This document shows, piece by piece, positions 1 to 8,383 of a stretch of 64,000 nt of DNA. The stretch's first letter is position 1, and each line of letters begins with the position of its first letter. A program made the position numbers and the translations under genes. The notes under the pieces were generated by a model. That model worked only from the letters and a program-made list of their open reading frames with translations. It ran no database searches and was not told the DNA's origin. Source of the stretch: Candidatus Baldrarchaeota archaeon (lineage in GTDB: Archaea; Asgardarchaeota; Baldrarchaeia; Baldrarchaeales; DXJG01); assembly GCA_030587435.1 (NCBI GenBank), contig JAUQZC010000022.1, positions 1 through 64,000 on the forward strand, written 5' to 3'.

Positions 1-341
1 AATGGTGGAGGTTCTGATAGGAATATTATCGGTAAATATTGGTATTTTGGGTCGTCTGTGTTGTCGCTGAATTCTAGTTCCTCGTTTGGTTGACTTCTGT
101 ATTTTATGAATCCTCCTTTTGGTTCGTTTCCTTCTGTCCAGATGAATAGTGGTAGTCCTCTTAGTTCATAATATCCGAGTGAAATGGTAAATGCACCGTA
201 GATATGTTTGTTGTTTTGTTTGAAATATAGTACGTTGGTTGTTCGCTCTCTAATAACTCCCGTTGTCCAAGTTATTAATAATCTTACCAGATTTCTCAAA
301 TCTTTAACTTTTAATGTTAATGCTGGTTTAATTTCGCCCAT
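1..341 (-). CDS. Unknown protein, N-terminal 113 residues (gene runs off the left edge)
   Basis: An open minus-strand frame begins with ATG at 341 (MGEIKPAL) and stays open to base 1, so only the N-terminal 113 residues are visible. The sequence is mixed alpha/beta with a tryptophan near residue 25 (ITWTTG) and an aromatic, glycine-containing stretch (YGAFTISLGYYELRG). No signal peptide, membrane span or cysteine motif is seen, and I recognise no family. A GATAAAT stretch lies directly upstream. It shares the orientation of the next two genes but is separated from them by about 190 bases, so it probably has its own promoter. Confidence 0.6.
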   Translation of the reverse strand, partial: MGEIKPALTLKVKDLRNLVRLLITWTTGVIRERTTNVLYFKQNNKHIYGAFTISLGYYELRGLPLFIWTEGNEPKGGFIKYRSQPNEELEFSDNTDDPKYQYLPIIFLSEPPP

Positions 342-527
342 ATTTATCTCCCACCCATTTATGCTGCTTGCTTAATCCTATAGTTTAAATACAGCTAAAG
401 GAACTATACGCATTATATGAGATTTATAGAAATATGGGAAGTTAATAGTACTTAAAGCTTAACATTTAACAACGAGAAAGTGAAATTAAAAAAGTCTTAA
501 CAGTCAACTGTTTTTGTGTTTTAAACT

Positions 528-1205
528 TTAAACTGAGTATTTTTCTATTTTTTCTACAGTTCCTCCAGCCACTTCTAATATATAGTTACAAGCAATTTTT
601 ACTGCATCAAATACGATTTCACTATCTATATTTGGTACACCATACCCTACAATGAGCACATTACGTGTATTTAAGTCAACTTTCGTATCATCAGAATCTC
701 TGTGAGGGTAAAGACATATTATTTTTTCTTGATCTGCAAGTACAAGTTCTCTGCCAGTAAGTTGAATAACGTTTTTGCCTATTGGTTTAAATTTTTCACC
801 ACTCTTCGCAAACCTGACGTGTAATGGAAACTTTAACAGATCGTAATTATAAGCGCCGAGCGATATCCTGGTTTCAACACTTGCTGTATTATATGCGTCC
901 ACGACGTTTGATATGTTAGGTATAGACTTACCACTCAGTATGCGTCTGATTAGGGCTTCTCCAGCTGGTCTAACTTTTGTGGGGTCTATTTTCAGATAAT
1001 GCCAGTAGAAGTCACGATATGCACGGATAATATGGTCGTTTTTTAAGTTTTCTAAATTAAACTTCTCCTTAATCATAGAGACTGCACGATTATAGATCTC
1101 TTTGTTTTTATCTGTTGAAGAAGCAACCTTTACATTTTTTATAATTCCTAATGTAAGGTGCAGTCCACTTATTTTTTCTTTTACTTCTTTGTCCCAGATT
1201 ATCAT
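528..1205 (-). CDS. B3/B4-domain (PheRS beta-like) RNA-binding family protein
   Basis: This 225-residue protein resembles the stand-alone B3/B4 proteins related to the tRNA-binding/editing module of phenylalanyl-tRNA synthetase beta. Supporting features are the central segment with HYLKIDPTKVRPAGEAL, the ISNVVDAYNTASVETRISLGAY-type region (residues about 95-120), and the C-terminal strand containing LYPHRDSD. Family members are soluble; editing of mischarged tRNA or binding of modified nucleotides has been suggested, but the biological role is not established. The upstream membrane-protein gene ends 6 bases before this start, so the two are probably co-transcribed. Confidence 0.75.
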   Translation of the reverse strand: MIIWDKEVKEKISGLHLTLGIIKNVKVASSTDKNKEIYNRAVSMIKEKFNLENLKNDHIIRAYRDFYWHYLKIDPTKVRPAGEALIRRILSGKSIPNISNVVDAYNTASVETRISLGAYNYDLLKFPLHVRFAKSGEKFKPIGKNVIQLTGRELVLADQEKIICLYPHRDSDDTKVDLNTRNVLIVGYGVPNIDSEIVFDAVKIACNYILEVAGGTVEKIEKYSV

Positions 1206-1211
1206 TACTGG

Positions 1212-2294
1212 TCACCCTTCTATTTCTTTTTTGACACTTTCAAAGCAATATATGAAGATTAGGAAAAACATTATTGAGGCTAAAATTATTGAAAACGTTA
1301 TTAAATGTTTATTAAATCTCCAGAAGATATCAATAATTAGGAATCCAGCTGCAAATAAATATCCAATAAAAGGCCCTCTATATTCTACTTTTTTTAACCC
1401 TCTAATTAGAGATATTAAAATTACAAAACAAACTATAATAAGGCAAAGGATGTTTATTGCTGAGAGTACCTGTTCTGCCGAGGCGAAAATTGGTAGGGAG
1501 TATTTTTCATATATTTCTTTGAACAGTGGATGTCTTGGCAATGGTAAGCCAATAAAAGCTAAGAACAGGAAAAATAGGAATTGAATTAGTCTGATCAGAT
1601 TTACCGGTACCTGTGTTTTTCTCCATCCGTATATTCTTGCCTCGTATTCAGCTGCACCTGTGTAAATTAACCATATTAGAGACCCTATAGCTAAGGAATT
1701 AACAATCCAGATCGATAAATCGTATATTAGAAATAAGCTATCCCACCAAGCGCCCAGAATCCAAGAGAACATTATAGAATATGCAGGTAGGAATAATAGT
1801 AGAAAATATGATGGAATGCTAGCAAAAACTATGGCTAAAATAAAGCTTATGAAGAAAGGGATTTTCTCACTTCTCTCCAATATGAATTTTGATTTTCTGG
1901 TGACTCTAACAGCGAGGATGATTGCTGTAAATACTGCGAGGGGAGGAGAAATGAACGGAAGAACAAAGAAGAAGAGGATAAATATTGCATTAATGCCGTA
2001 GAATATTTTCCATCTCAGGGGCAAGATTGAAGTTGCAGATTTTATTTCGTCGAAAGTTGCAGCCAACGTGTTTCTATTGATATATATTAAGAGAAGCCAG
2101 GGGAAACTGAATGTTAGAGGCATGGCAAAGTATTTGAAGAAAGCTTCTAGGAAACTTAGTTCTATTGGAGAACGTGAGATTAGAATTATGAAGTAAATTG
2201 GAGTTAGTATTGCTGATAGGAACACTAGTAGTCTTGAAAAGGGGCTTCCGGTTGGATAAAAAGACAATATGCGACCTCCCAGTAAATCATACAT
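1212..2294 (-). CDS. Polytopic membrane protein of unknown function
   Basis: 360 residues with about nine to ten strongly hydrophobic helices, beginning near residue 22 (LLVFLSAILTPIYFIILIS) and ending at the C-terminus (LASIMFFLIFIYCFESV). Loops are short and rich in Arg/Lys. I see no transporter signature, nucleotide-binding loop or catalytic motif. The first residues (MYDLLGGRILSFYPTGSPF) suggest a short cytoplasmic N-terminus without a cleavable signal. The gene is followed almost immediately by the B3/B4 protein. No family assignment is offered. Confidence 0.7.
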   Translation of the reverse strand: MYDLLGGRILSFYPTGSPFSRLLVFLSAILTPIYFIILISRSPIELSFLEAFFKYFAMPLTFSFPWLLLIYINRNTLAATFDEIKSATSILPLRWKIFYGINAIFILFFFVLPFISPPLAVFTAIILAVRVTRKSKFILERSEKIPFFISFILAIVFASIPSYFLLLFLPAYSIMFSWILGAWWDSLFLIYDLSIWIVNSLAIGSLIWLIYTGAAEYEARIYGWRKTQVPVNLIRLIQFLFFLFLAFIGLPLPRHPLFKEIYEKYSLPIFASAEQVLSAINILCLIIVCFVILISLIRGLKKVEYRGPFIGYLFAAGFLIIDIFWRFNKHLITFSIILASIMFFLIFIYCFESVKKEIEG

Positions 2295-2362
2295 TACAAA
2301 TTTAAATAAATTGTTAGGTTAAAATAAGGGTTTTGAAGATCATATCGATGGGGTAATGCGCT

Positions 2363-3190
2363 TTGAATAGAAATGATTTTTCTTCAAAGTTAAGGGAAGC
2401 CACTAATAGAAATGGAAGTAGACTTGTTTTGGCTTTAGATTATTCTGATGTATTTTTGCGTTCGGAGAGAGATCTGTGGAAGGTTAAGAAAGAAAAACTT
2501 CTTAAGAAAGCTGTGGAGACTCTTGAAAATACTGCGGAGCATCTCACTGCTGTAAAAATAAATATGCAATTAATCTTACCCCTGGGGCTTTTTAACGATT
2601 TACAAAGAATAGTAGATAAGGTAGAAGAATACAAACTCCCGCTAATAGCGGACTGTAAATTAAATGATGTAGGTCATACAAACCTGTGGATAACGCAGCA
2701 TATTTTTAACGCGGGGTTTGATGCGATTATAGCGAATCCTTTTGTTGGCTGGGAAGGTGGACTTGATACGGTATTTGAAGAAGCTAGAAAACGGGGTAAA
2801 GGCGTTATACTACTGGTTTATATGAGCCACCCAGCTGCGCAAGAGGGTTACGGTCAAATTGTCTTGACAAATGAAGGTGAAAAACCTCAATATATTATAT
2901 TTGCTGAGAAAGCTTTAAAATGGAAGGCGAATGGAGTTGTCGTTGGGGCAACACGTCCCATGATCGTAAAAAGGGTAAAAGATATTCTCGGAGGAACAAT
3001 ACCTATATTTTCACCTGGAATAGGCGTTCAAGGGGGGAGAATTGAAGAAGCTTTTAAGTCTGGTGTCAATTACGCAATTGTAGGTAGAACTATTTTAAAT
3101 TCACCGGATCCAGGTAAAACTGCTAAGAATCTAAAAGAAACGATTAATGATGTTCTCAGATTGTTGGGTGAGGAAAAGAGTGCAGGGTAA
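2363..3190 (+). CDS. pyrF: Orotidine 5'-phosphate decarboxylase
   Basis: Catalyses OMP to UMP, the last step of de novo pyrimidine synthesis. The 275-residue TIM barrel shows the family motifs in order: the first strand LVLALDYSD (about 21-29), AVKINMQLIL with the substrate lysine, the catalytic DCKLNDVGHT (Asp-Lys-Asp triad, about 93-102), VVGATRP, and the phosphate-binding FSPGIGVQGG ... YAIVGRTIL near the end. The frame opens at TTG 2363. The last codons overlap the GTG start of the downstream TrmY gene, implying translational coupling. Length is typical of the longer archaeal OMPDC group. Confidence 0.93.
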   Translation: MNRNDFSSKLREATNRNGSRLVLALDYSDVFLRSERDLWKVKKEKLLKKAVETLENTAEHLTAVKINMQLILPLGLFNDLQRIVDKVEEYKLPLIADCKLNDVGHTNLWITQHIFNAGFDAIIANPFVGWEGGLDTVFEEARKRGKGVILLVYMSHPAAQEGYGQIVLTNEGEKPQYIIFAEKALKWKANGVVVGATRPMIVKRVKDILGGTIPIFSPGIGVQGGRIEEAFKSGVNYAIVGRTILNSPDPGKTAKNLKETINDVLRLLGEEKSAG

Positions 3191-3809
3191 GAGGATATTT
3201 GTTTTAAAGGCGAATAAAGCTAGAACGGATCATAAGTTTCATTTGAAAGGGCTTCCAAGTAGCGGTGGACGCATGGATATAGTTTGCCGCTGCATAAGTA
3301 GAGCTTTACTTTATTATGGTGACGAAACAAGGAGAGATACTGTTTTTTACGCTGTTCTTTTGGGACCTCCAAATCCTCCTAAAACGATAAGAATAGATGG
3401 TTCTAGGGTAGAGGGTTTAGAAGCAAATGAAATATCTATAGGTAAAATGATAAGAGAAGCTTTAAAGTGTTACAGAAGTAATATTAAGAAAGAAGTTTTA
3501 GGAGGAGTTAGCGTAACTCAGATGTCCTTTCAAGATTTAGTTGTATCTTTTGCGAAAAAAGGCTATCATTTAATATATTTGCACGAAAATGGAGAAGATA
3601 TAAGAAAAATGACATTTTCCGCAGAAAACACATACGTTTTTATTTTAGGAGACCACATAGGGTTAAATGATTCTGATGAAAGGCTATTAGATAGATTAGA
3701 TGCCGTAAAAATTTCTGTAAGTCCAAAGTCGCTACTAGGAAGCCATTGTATTGCTATAGTTCACAACGAATTGGATAGACGTTTTTCTGCTCGATCAAGC
3801 TCATTATGA
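3180..3809 (+). CDS. trmY: tRNA (pseudouridine-54 N1)-methyltransferase TrmY
   Basis: SPOUT methyltransferase that makes N1-methylpseudouridine at tRNA position 54 in archaea (DUF358/TrmY family). Visible signatures: the N-terminal FVLKANKARTD, the substrate-side GGRMDIVCRCISRAL, the knot region FILGDHIGL (SAM binding) and the C-terminal IVHNELDR. The frame is open from 3147, but homologues begin close to RIFVLKAN, so GTG 3180, which overlaps the pyrF stop, is preferred (209 residues). The 3' end overlaps by 49 bases the convergent paralogue at 3761..4396. Confidence 0.88.
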   Translation: MQGKRIFVLKANKARTDHKFHLKGLPSSGGRMDIVCRCISRALLYYGDETRRDTVFYAVLLGPPNPPKTIRIDGSRVEGLEANEISIGKMIREALKCYRSNIKKEVLGGVSVTQMSFQDLVVSFAKKGYHLIYLHENGEDIRKMTFSAENTYVFILGDHIGLNDSDERLLDRLDAVKISVSPKSLLGSHCIAIVHNELDRRFSARSSSL

Positions 3810-4396
3810 AGGAGAATGATTTGTATATCCGTTCTAGGCAAGGTATTACCAAAGTGAATGCCGATTCCATTCCTATGTACAATTTTTTGACTAACTTCGT
3901 CTATTAGGCTTTCACTACTTGTGACATACGCTATTTTTTGTAAAAAGCGTATGTTTCTTACATCGGCTCCTCCTATCGACGGGTATAAGATTTGATAGCC
4001 AGCATCTTTTAACTTAGACAATAACTCGGAAAATGAGATTCTAAAAACAAGTAAACCTGGATGAACTTGGATTTTTTCTTTACTTTTCTCGTAGGTATTT
4101 ACAAGGTTTCTAAATTTGATGATAGAGTTTCTTATTAACCCCAGAATGCTGTGCTCATCTGGTTGAAATCGTTTTAGATTCTTCCCTACGAACTTAAGAC
4201 ATAAAATGCCAACATCCTCTTCTTTGAATAGAAGAAAGACTATTGTGTCTCTTCTAATATTGTGAGATAGGTAAAAAGCAGCATTAAGACAACTTGTAAC
4301 TAGGTAAGAACCTGGTATAAGGGATTCGGCTTGACCGTGTTTTTTGAATAGTTTGCTTTTTAGAAAAGGGAGAATAAAGATTCTTTCAAAAAACAT
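3761..4396 (-). CDS. Divergent TrmY-family SPOUT protein (paralogue of the neighbouring trmY)
   Basis: 211 residues that align along their length with the neighbouring TrmY: IRRDTIVFLLF matches TRRDTVFYAVL, the SFSELLSKLKDAGYQILY segment matches SFQDLVVSFAKKGYHLIY, ADVRNIRF matches EDIRKMTF, and the C-terminal LLHNELDR matches IVHNELDR. The glycine-rich SAM knot (LGDHIGL in TrmY) is replaced by a segment reading VTSSESLIDE, so methyl transfer may be lost or altered. A regulatory or partner subunit is possible. The ATG at 4396 is the natural start. Confidence 0.75.
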   Translation of the reverse strand: MFFERIFILPFLKSKLFKKHGQAESLIPGSYLVTSCLNAAFYLSHNIRRDTIVFLLFKEEDVGILCLKFVGKNLKRFQPDEHSILGLIRNSIIKFRNLVNTYEKSKEKIQVHPGLLVFRISFSELLSKLKDAGYQILYPSIGGADVRNIRFLQKIAYVTSSESLIDEVSQKIVHRNGIGIHFGNTLPRTDIQIILLHNELDRAEKRLSNSL

Positions 4397-4722
4397 GTAC
4401 TCACCGCTTTAAAAGCTAAGTCGTTCAAAATAGGTAATCATGTTGGTTTAATTGGAAAGATGGGCTTCAAGCCGTTGGTCGGCAATCATCTTGAATCAAC
4501 GTCGACAGGCCCCATCATCAGCCCATTTAAATTAAATTATCCTAAGTTTAAAAATATTTACCTTTGAAAGTTAAGGGAACGAAACTGCTTCTAACTCAAG
4601 TAGTCTTTAGATGTAAATAGTAATGTTAAGTAATATTGAGTGATATAGTAGGGTTTAGCTATGGAAAAGCTATATCAAATAAAAGAGGCTTAAAGAAACA
4701 GTTGAAAGGGAGTTGAAGGAGA
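4397..4722. other. Intergenic stretch before tnpB
   Basis: The stretch holds one GC-rich element (4460..4526, listed separately as a C/D-like sRNA) in otherwise AT-rich DNA. From about 4540 to 4722 I find no coding frame or repeat; the left end of the tnpB element probably lies here but I cannot place it. A GAAGGAG Shine-Dalgarno precedes the tnpB ATG. Confidence 0.5.
4460..4526 (-). ncRNA. Candidate box C/D sRNA
   Basis: Read on the minus strand, ends of 7 bases pair perfectly (ATGGGCT with AGCCCAT). A C-box-like TGATGAT (4520-4514) follows the 5' stem and a D-box-like TTGA (4470-4467) precedes the 3' stem. Inside are GTTGA (D'-like) followed by AGATGATTG, which resembles the C' box CGATGATTG of the clearer sRNA near 14.45 kb. 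The weakness is that both D boxes are UUGA rather than CUGA. It could instead be a terminal hairpin of the tnpB element. Confidence 0.42.
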
Positions 4723-5932
4723 ATGGAAGTGATTAAAGATGTTAAGTTCAAGTATCACGGAAGCCTCGACGAACTGTTTAAGGATTTTAGAGAGATGTTA
4801 GAATTTTGCATCGATAAAGCTTTAGATATAGGTATTACCTCTTACGCTAAACTGAGAAAAACCATTTATGAGGAATGGAAGCAGAAATGGTATCCTAAGT
4901 ATCACACTCATTACTGTCATTCAGCTTGTAAAATTGCTTGTTCAATTTTAAAGAACTTTAGAAAGAGGAAGAAAAAAGGATTAACTGATAAAGACAGACC
5001 AGAAATTAAGAGAAATTTCATAAAGCTTGAAGAAGTGTTGTTTAAGTTTGAAGGTAATAAAATTAGGATAGTTACAGCTCCAAGAAGTTACGTAACGATT
5101 AAGTTAATTGTTGGAGAATACCAGCAAAGATTTATTGAAACTTGGAGGAGAGGAGAGCTTGATATTGGAGAGTTAATCATCAAGCAAGGTTTTATCGTAA
5201 TTCCATTTAAGAAGAATGTTAAGTTCAAGAATATTGAAGCTGTTATGACGCTAGATGTCAATGAGAAAAACGTTACTTTTTCGCTGTTTGATGAGGGGGA
5301 GAAGTTATTAAGACCGTGAGATTGGACATCTATAAGGTAAAAATAATACATGATGAACATTCTAAGAAGAGAGGAAAGATTCAGAAAAAACTTGCTAAGA
5401 AACCATTAAAGATGAGAAAAATCTTAAGGAAGTATTCTAGAAGAGAAAAAAGAAGGGTTGAAGATTATCTGCATAAGGTATCGAGTATAATTGTTTCTGA
5501 AGCTGTAAAGTATAATGCTAAGATTGTAATGGAAAACCTGAGGCATATACGAAAATCAGTTAATAAAAAAAGTAAAAATCTTAGGAGAAAGTTAAATAGG
5601 TGGAACTTCAAAAACTACAGTTCTTCGTGGAGTATAAGGCTAAATGGAATGGTTTGTGTGTTGATTATGTTAAAGCCTACAGAACTTCAAGCCTTTGCCC
5701 AATATGTGGGTCGAAACTAAACCCAAATGAGCAGAGGCTACTGAAATGCGAGAAATGTAACTTAAAGTTTGATAGAGATGTCGTAACAACTCTTAACATA
5801 TTTAAGACAGGATGTGGGGAGTTCCGTTCCCCCCGAACGCTCCCCGATGAAGTCTGGCTTACAAAGCCAGATGGAACGGGAGAATCCCTCAAGGTGGCTG
5901 AATATTACCAAAAATTGATGAAGCTACCTTGA
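4723..5932 (+). pseudogene. tnpB: TnpB (IS200/IS605-type RNA-guided nuclease), two frameshifts
   Basis: Three overlapping frames make one TnpB. The N-terminal helical part is followed by RuvC-I MTLDVNEKNVTFS with the first catalytic Asp. The middle has the RuvC-II glutamate in IVMENLRHIR. The C-terminal zinc ribbon is CPICG ... CEKC, followed by RuvC-III FDRDVVTTLNIF. Reading through requires one extra G at the G-run near 5294-5299 and one extra A at the A-run near 5609-5613. No tnpA is adjacent, so it is IS1341-type: either a decayed element, or an intact gene with two sequence errors. The three frames retain normal-looking codons, so inactivation would be recent. Confidence 0.85.
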
Positions 5933-5940
5933 GGAGAGAA
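5815..5940 (+). ncRNA. Probable omegaRNA (reRNA) scaffold at the 3' end of tnpB
   Basis: The last about 120 bases of tnpB are much richer in GC than the rest and fold into hairpins. A perfect 8-bp stem, TCTGGCTT with AAGCCAGA around a 3-base loop, lies near 5851-5871. GGGGAG (about 5817) can pair with CTCCCC (about 5840). TnpB guide RNAs are known to come from this position, with the guide beginning at the element's right end, so the stretch starting near 5940 would be the guide. The boundary is inferred. Confidence 0.5.
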
Positions 5941-6431
5941 CGGACTTAGAAGATTTAAATACTCATAACTATAATCTTCGGTTATAAACGCTTGTATGTT
6001 ATCAGGTTTCATGCTTTAATTTACTCTGTCTGTTGTTAAAAGCAAAACTCTCTATCCTATGGCAAAAGCTGGTGTAGAGTAGATGTGTACACGGAATATC
6101 GTGTTGCTGTTGATGTAGGTGGAACATTTACAGATTTAATTGCTATGGACTCTAGAAGAAGGGGAGAGGGTATTCATCACCTAGGCTTTTTCGTTAAAGA
6201 TATAGAAAAGGAACTAGACTGTTAAAAAAGAGGGTATCAAAGTATTAGAAAGGGGAGAAGTCCTTGGAGTAGCTAAATTTGCTTATCTAGACGCTGAAAA
6301 GGCATTAGGCTTTATTTTAGAGTTAATTCAGTTTTAATTGAAAGAAAGACGCTGTCTATTAGCATTTGATGTAAGCACTTTTAATGACTTCATGAATTTC
6401 ATGATTTAAAATGTACGTAAAGCTGAACTAT
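5933..6431. other. Degraded intergenic DNA with gene relics
   Basis: After the tnpB right end, the only recognisable content is the HyuA/VOC relic at 6085..6337. The flanks (5945-6080 and 6338-6431) have no frame, hairpin or repeat that I can support. Confidence 0.5.
6085..6337 (+). pseudogene. Chimeric relic: N-terminus of hydantoinase/oxoprolinase A joined to a VOC/glyoxalase C-terminus
   Basis: From GTG 6085 a 46-residue frame begins with the HyuA N-terminal phosphate loop VAVDVGGTFTDLIAMD. After RRRGEG it continues in frame with IHHLGFFVKDIEKEL, typical of glyoxalase/methylmalonyl-CoA epimerase (VOC) proteins. It stops at 6225, and the rest of the VOC C-terminus (KKEGIKVLERGEVLGVAKF ... 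ILELIQF) continues in another frame to the TAA at 6337. Two unrelated genes have lost their bodies and been joined by deletion, followed by a frameshift. No function is expected. Confidence 0.75.
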
Positions 6432-8153
6432 TTAGAATGTCCAGTACTTCTTCCAAAACTGTGATGTTGCTGTTAACGCGAAGTACTGGTCAAGTATTGT
6501 GGTAGCTTCAGGATCTATACGAACGTCGATAACAGCAGGAACGTTTTCTTTTAGTGCTCTTTGAATTGCTGGTTTAATTTCTTCAGGCTCTGTAACTGTT
6601 TCTCCGTATCCTCCAAGGCTCTCAGCAAACTTATCGTATCTTACCTTTTCATTTAATTTTGTCCCTACAGAGGATTTTTCCTTCGATTTCCATGCAATTA
6701 CATTTCCGTGGTAAACCATGCCCCAATAACTGTCGTTTGCAATTATCGTTATGAACGGGATATTGTACCTTACTGCGGTATCTATCTCTGCGCCATTAAA
6801 GAGAAAGCTACCGTCTCCAGTTATAATGAAAACTCTCTTTTCGGGTTTTGCAAGCTTTGCAGCGATTCCCATGGGTATTCCTGCACCCAAATGCCCTAAT
6901 GGTCCTTGTGAACCTATTATTTGCCCAGGGAAACTTGCTCTGAGATACGTATATGCCCAGACAGATGTATCTCCGCCATCCAAAATAACAATTGTGTCTG
7001 ATGTCACAAATTCACGTATATCTTTCATTAGTCTCTCTGGTCTTATGGGCTTGGCTGTTGAGTCTCCTGCCTTTTCAAATCCCGAGAAAAACGCTTTCTT
7101 TACTTCTGCTAGCTTCTTTGCCCATGCGCTCTCTTTAACCTCTTCTTTCTTCAAAACTTGTTTTGTAGCTTCTAGTAATTGAGATAACACTGCTTTGGGA
7201 TCTCCAACAATTCCTAAGTCCATTGGACGGTTCTTTCCAATAATACTTGGTTCTATGTCAACATGAATAACCTTCAAATCTTTTGGATACATCGTCTCGT
7301 CAACGCCAAATCCTAATAATTCATCAAAACAAACTCCAACTGCGAGCATAACGTCCGGTTTCGCAAATCGTAAGCTTACAATCGCATTTCCTATACAGAG
7401 AGGATGCTCATCTGGGATACAACCTTGTCCAAGTTCATAATACGCTACAGGAATCTGTGTAAACTCAGCAAATTCTATTAACTCTTCTGAAGCACCCGAC
7501 CAGTAAACTCCACTTCCAGCTAGAATTAATGGTTTTTCCGCATTTAGTAACATTTCTGCTGCCTTTTTAATTAATGTTGGATCTCCGTAAATTTTCCCTG
7601 TTGCTCTGTATTTCTCTGGCGGGTGTATTGATATTTTTGATTCGTCACAGCGTAGGCACATCGTGTCTAGAGGAAAGTCTAAAAGTACGGGTCCCATTCT
7701 TCCAGAGGTTGCAGCTCTAAAGGCGTCTTGCACGTATTCAGGTATTCTGTAAATTATTGGACATGTTTTTGCCCACTTTGTCACAGAGCAAGCTAACGCC
7801 ACACTATCTACTTCTTGGAAAGCGTGTTTGTCTGAGAAAACAAATGCTGCACGTCCCGTTATTCCAATTAGTGGGCTGTTAGCGTAGTATGCTTGGGCTA
7901 GGGCGGGAACTAGGTTTACAATTCCAGGTCCTGCGGTAACGAGACATACTCCTGGTGTTCTTGTAACTCTTCCCCAGCTGTCTGCTGCGTTTCCAGCTGC
8001 TTGCTCATGTCGCATACTTATGATTTCGATGCCTTCTTCGATTAATCCTTCATATACTGGAGCAATGTGACCGCCTGGCAGGGAAAAAACATATTTTACT
8101 TCTTCTGCTTTCAAGGCTTTAGCAACAAGTCTTCCACCTGATATCTCACCCAT
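6432..8153 (-). CDS. Thiamine-diphosphate-dependent decarboxylase/synthase (acetolactate synthase superfamily)
   Basis: 573 residues with the three-domain layout of the ThDP family. The N-terminal domain carries the catalytic glutamate in MRHEQAAGNAAD (about 48-59), followed by VCLVTAGPG. The middle Rossmann domain contains KPLILAGSGVYWSGA. The C-terminal domain has the cofactor motif GDGSFLFNGAEIDTAVRYN (about 458-476) and NDSYWGMVYHGN. Candidate activities are acetolactate synthase-like, benzoylformate decarboxylase-like or oxalyl-CoA decarboxylase-like; no small subunit is adjacent, so a biosynthetic AHAS role is uncertain. It is isolated between relic DNA and a divergent gene. Confidence 0.82.
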   Translation of the reverse strand: MGEISGGRLVAKALKAEEVKYVFSLPGGHIAPVYEGLIEEGIEIISMRHEQAAGNAADSWGRVTRTPGVCLVTAGPGIVNLVPALAQAYYANSPLIGITGRAAFVFSDKHAFQEVDSVALACSVTKWAKTCPIIYRIPEYVQDAFRAATSGRMGPVLLDFPLDTMCLRCDESKISIHPPEKYRATGKIYGDPTLIKKAAEMLLNAEKPLILAGSGVYWSGASEELIEFAEFTQIPVAYYELGQGCIPDEHPLCIGNAIVSLRFAKPDVMLAVGVCFDELLGFGVDETMYPKDLKVIHVDIEPSIIGKNRPMDLGIVGDPKAVLSQLLEATKQVLKKEEVKESAWAKKLAEVKKAFFSGFEKAGDSTAKPIRPERLMKDIREFVTSDTIVILDGGDTSVWAYTYLRASFPGQIIGSQGPLGHLGAGIPMGIAAKLAKPEKRVFIITGDGSFLFNGAEIDTAVRYNIPFITIIANDSYWGMVYHGNVIAWKSKEKSSVGTKLNEKVRYDKFAESLGGYGETVTEPEEIKPAIQRALKENVPAVIDVRIDPEATTILDQYFALTATSQFWKKYWTF

Positions 8154-8383
8154 TTTTACCCTCTCATAACTTAAGATATTAATAATCCGCTATAAAACTT
8201 ATTTGGCCTTCTACCTGTAGTGAAAATTGCAGCGCCACGAATTACTAGCCTTTTTATTAAGTAGTGTGATTTTTGCCTATCTTTCAATTTTACCCTGTTT
8301 TCATACTTTTCATACTAAAAAAGGTTGGAAAATAATTAAATGATTTTAAAAGCTATTTATAGCTATAAGAAGGAGGTGTGCCA

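Noticed and set aside
1102..1584. A 160-residue plus-strand frame opposite the B3/B4 and membrane protein genes
   Set aside because: Antisense to two genes with much better family and composition evidence.
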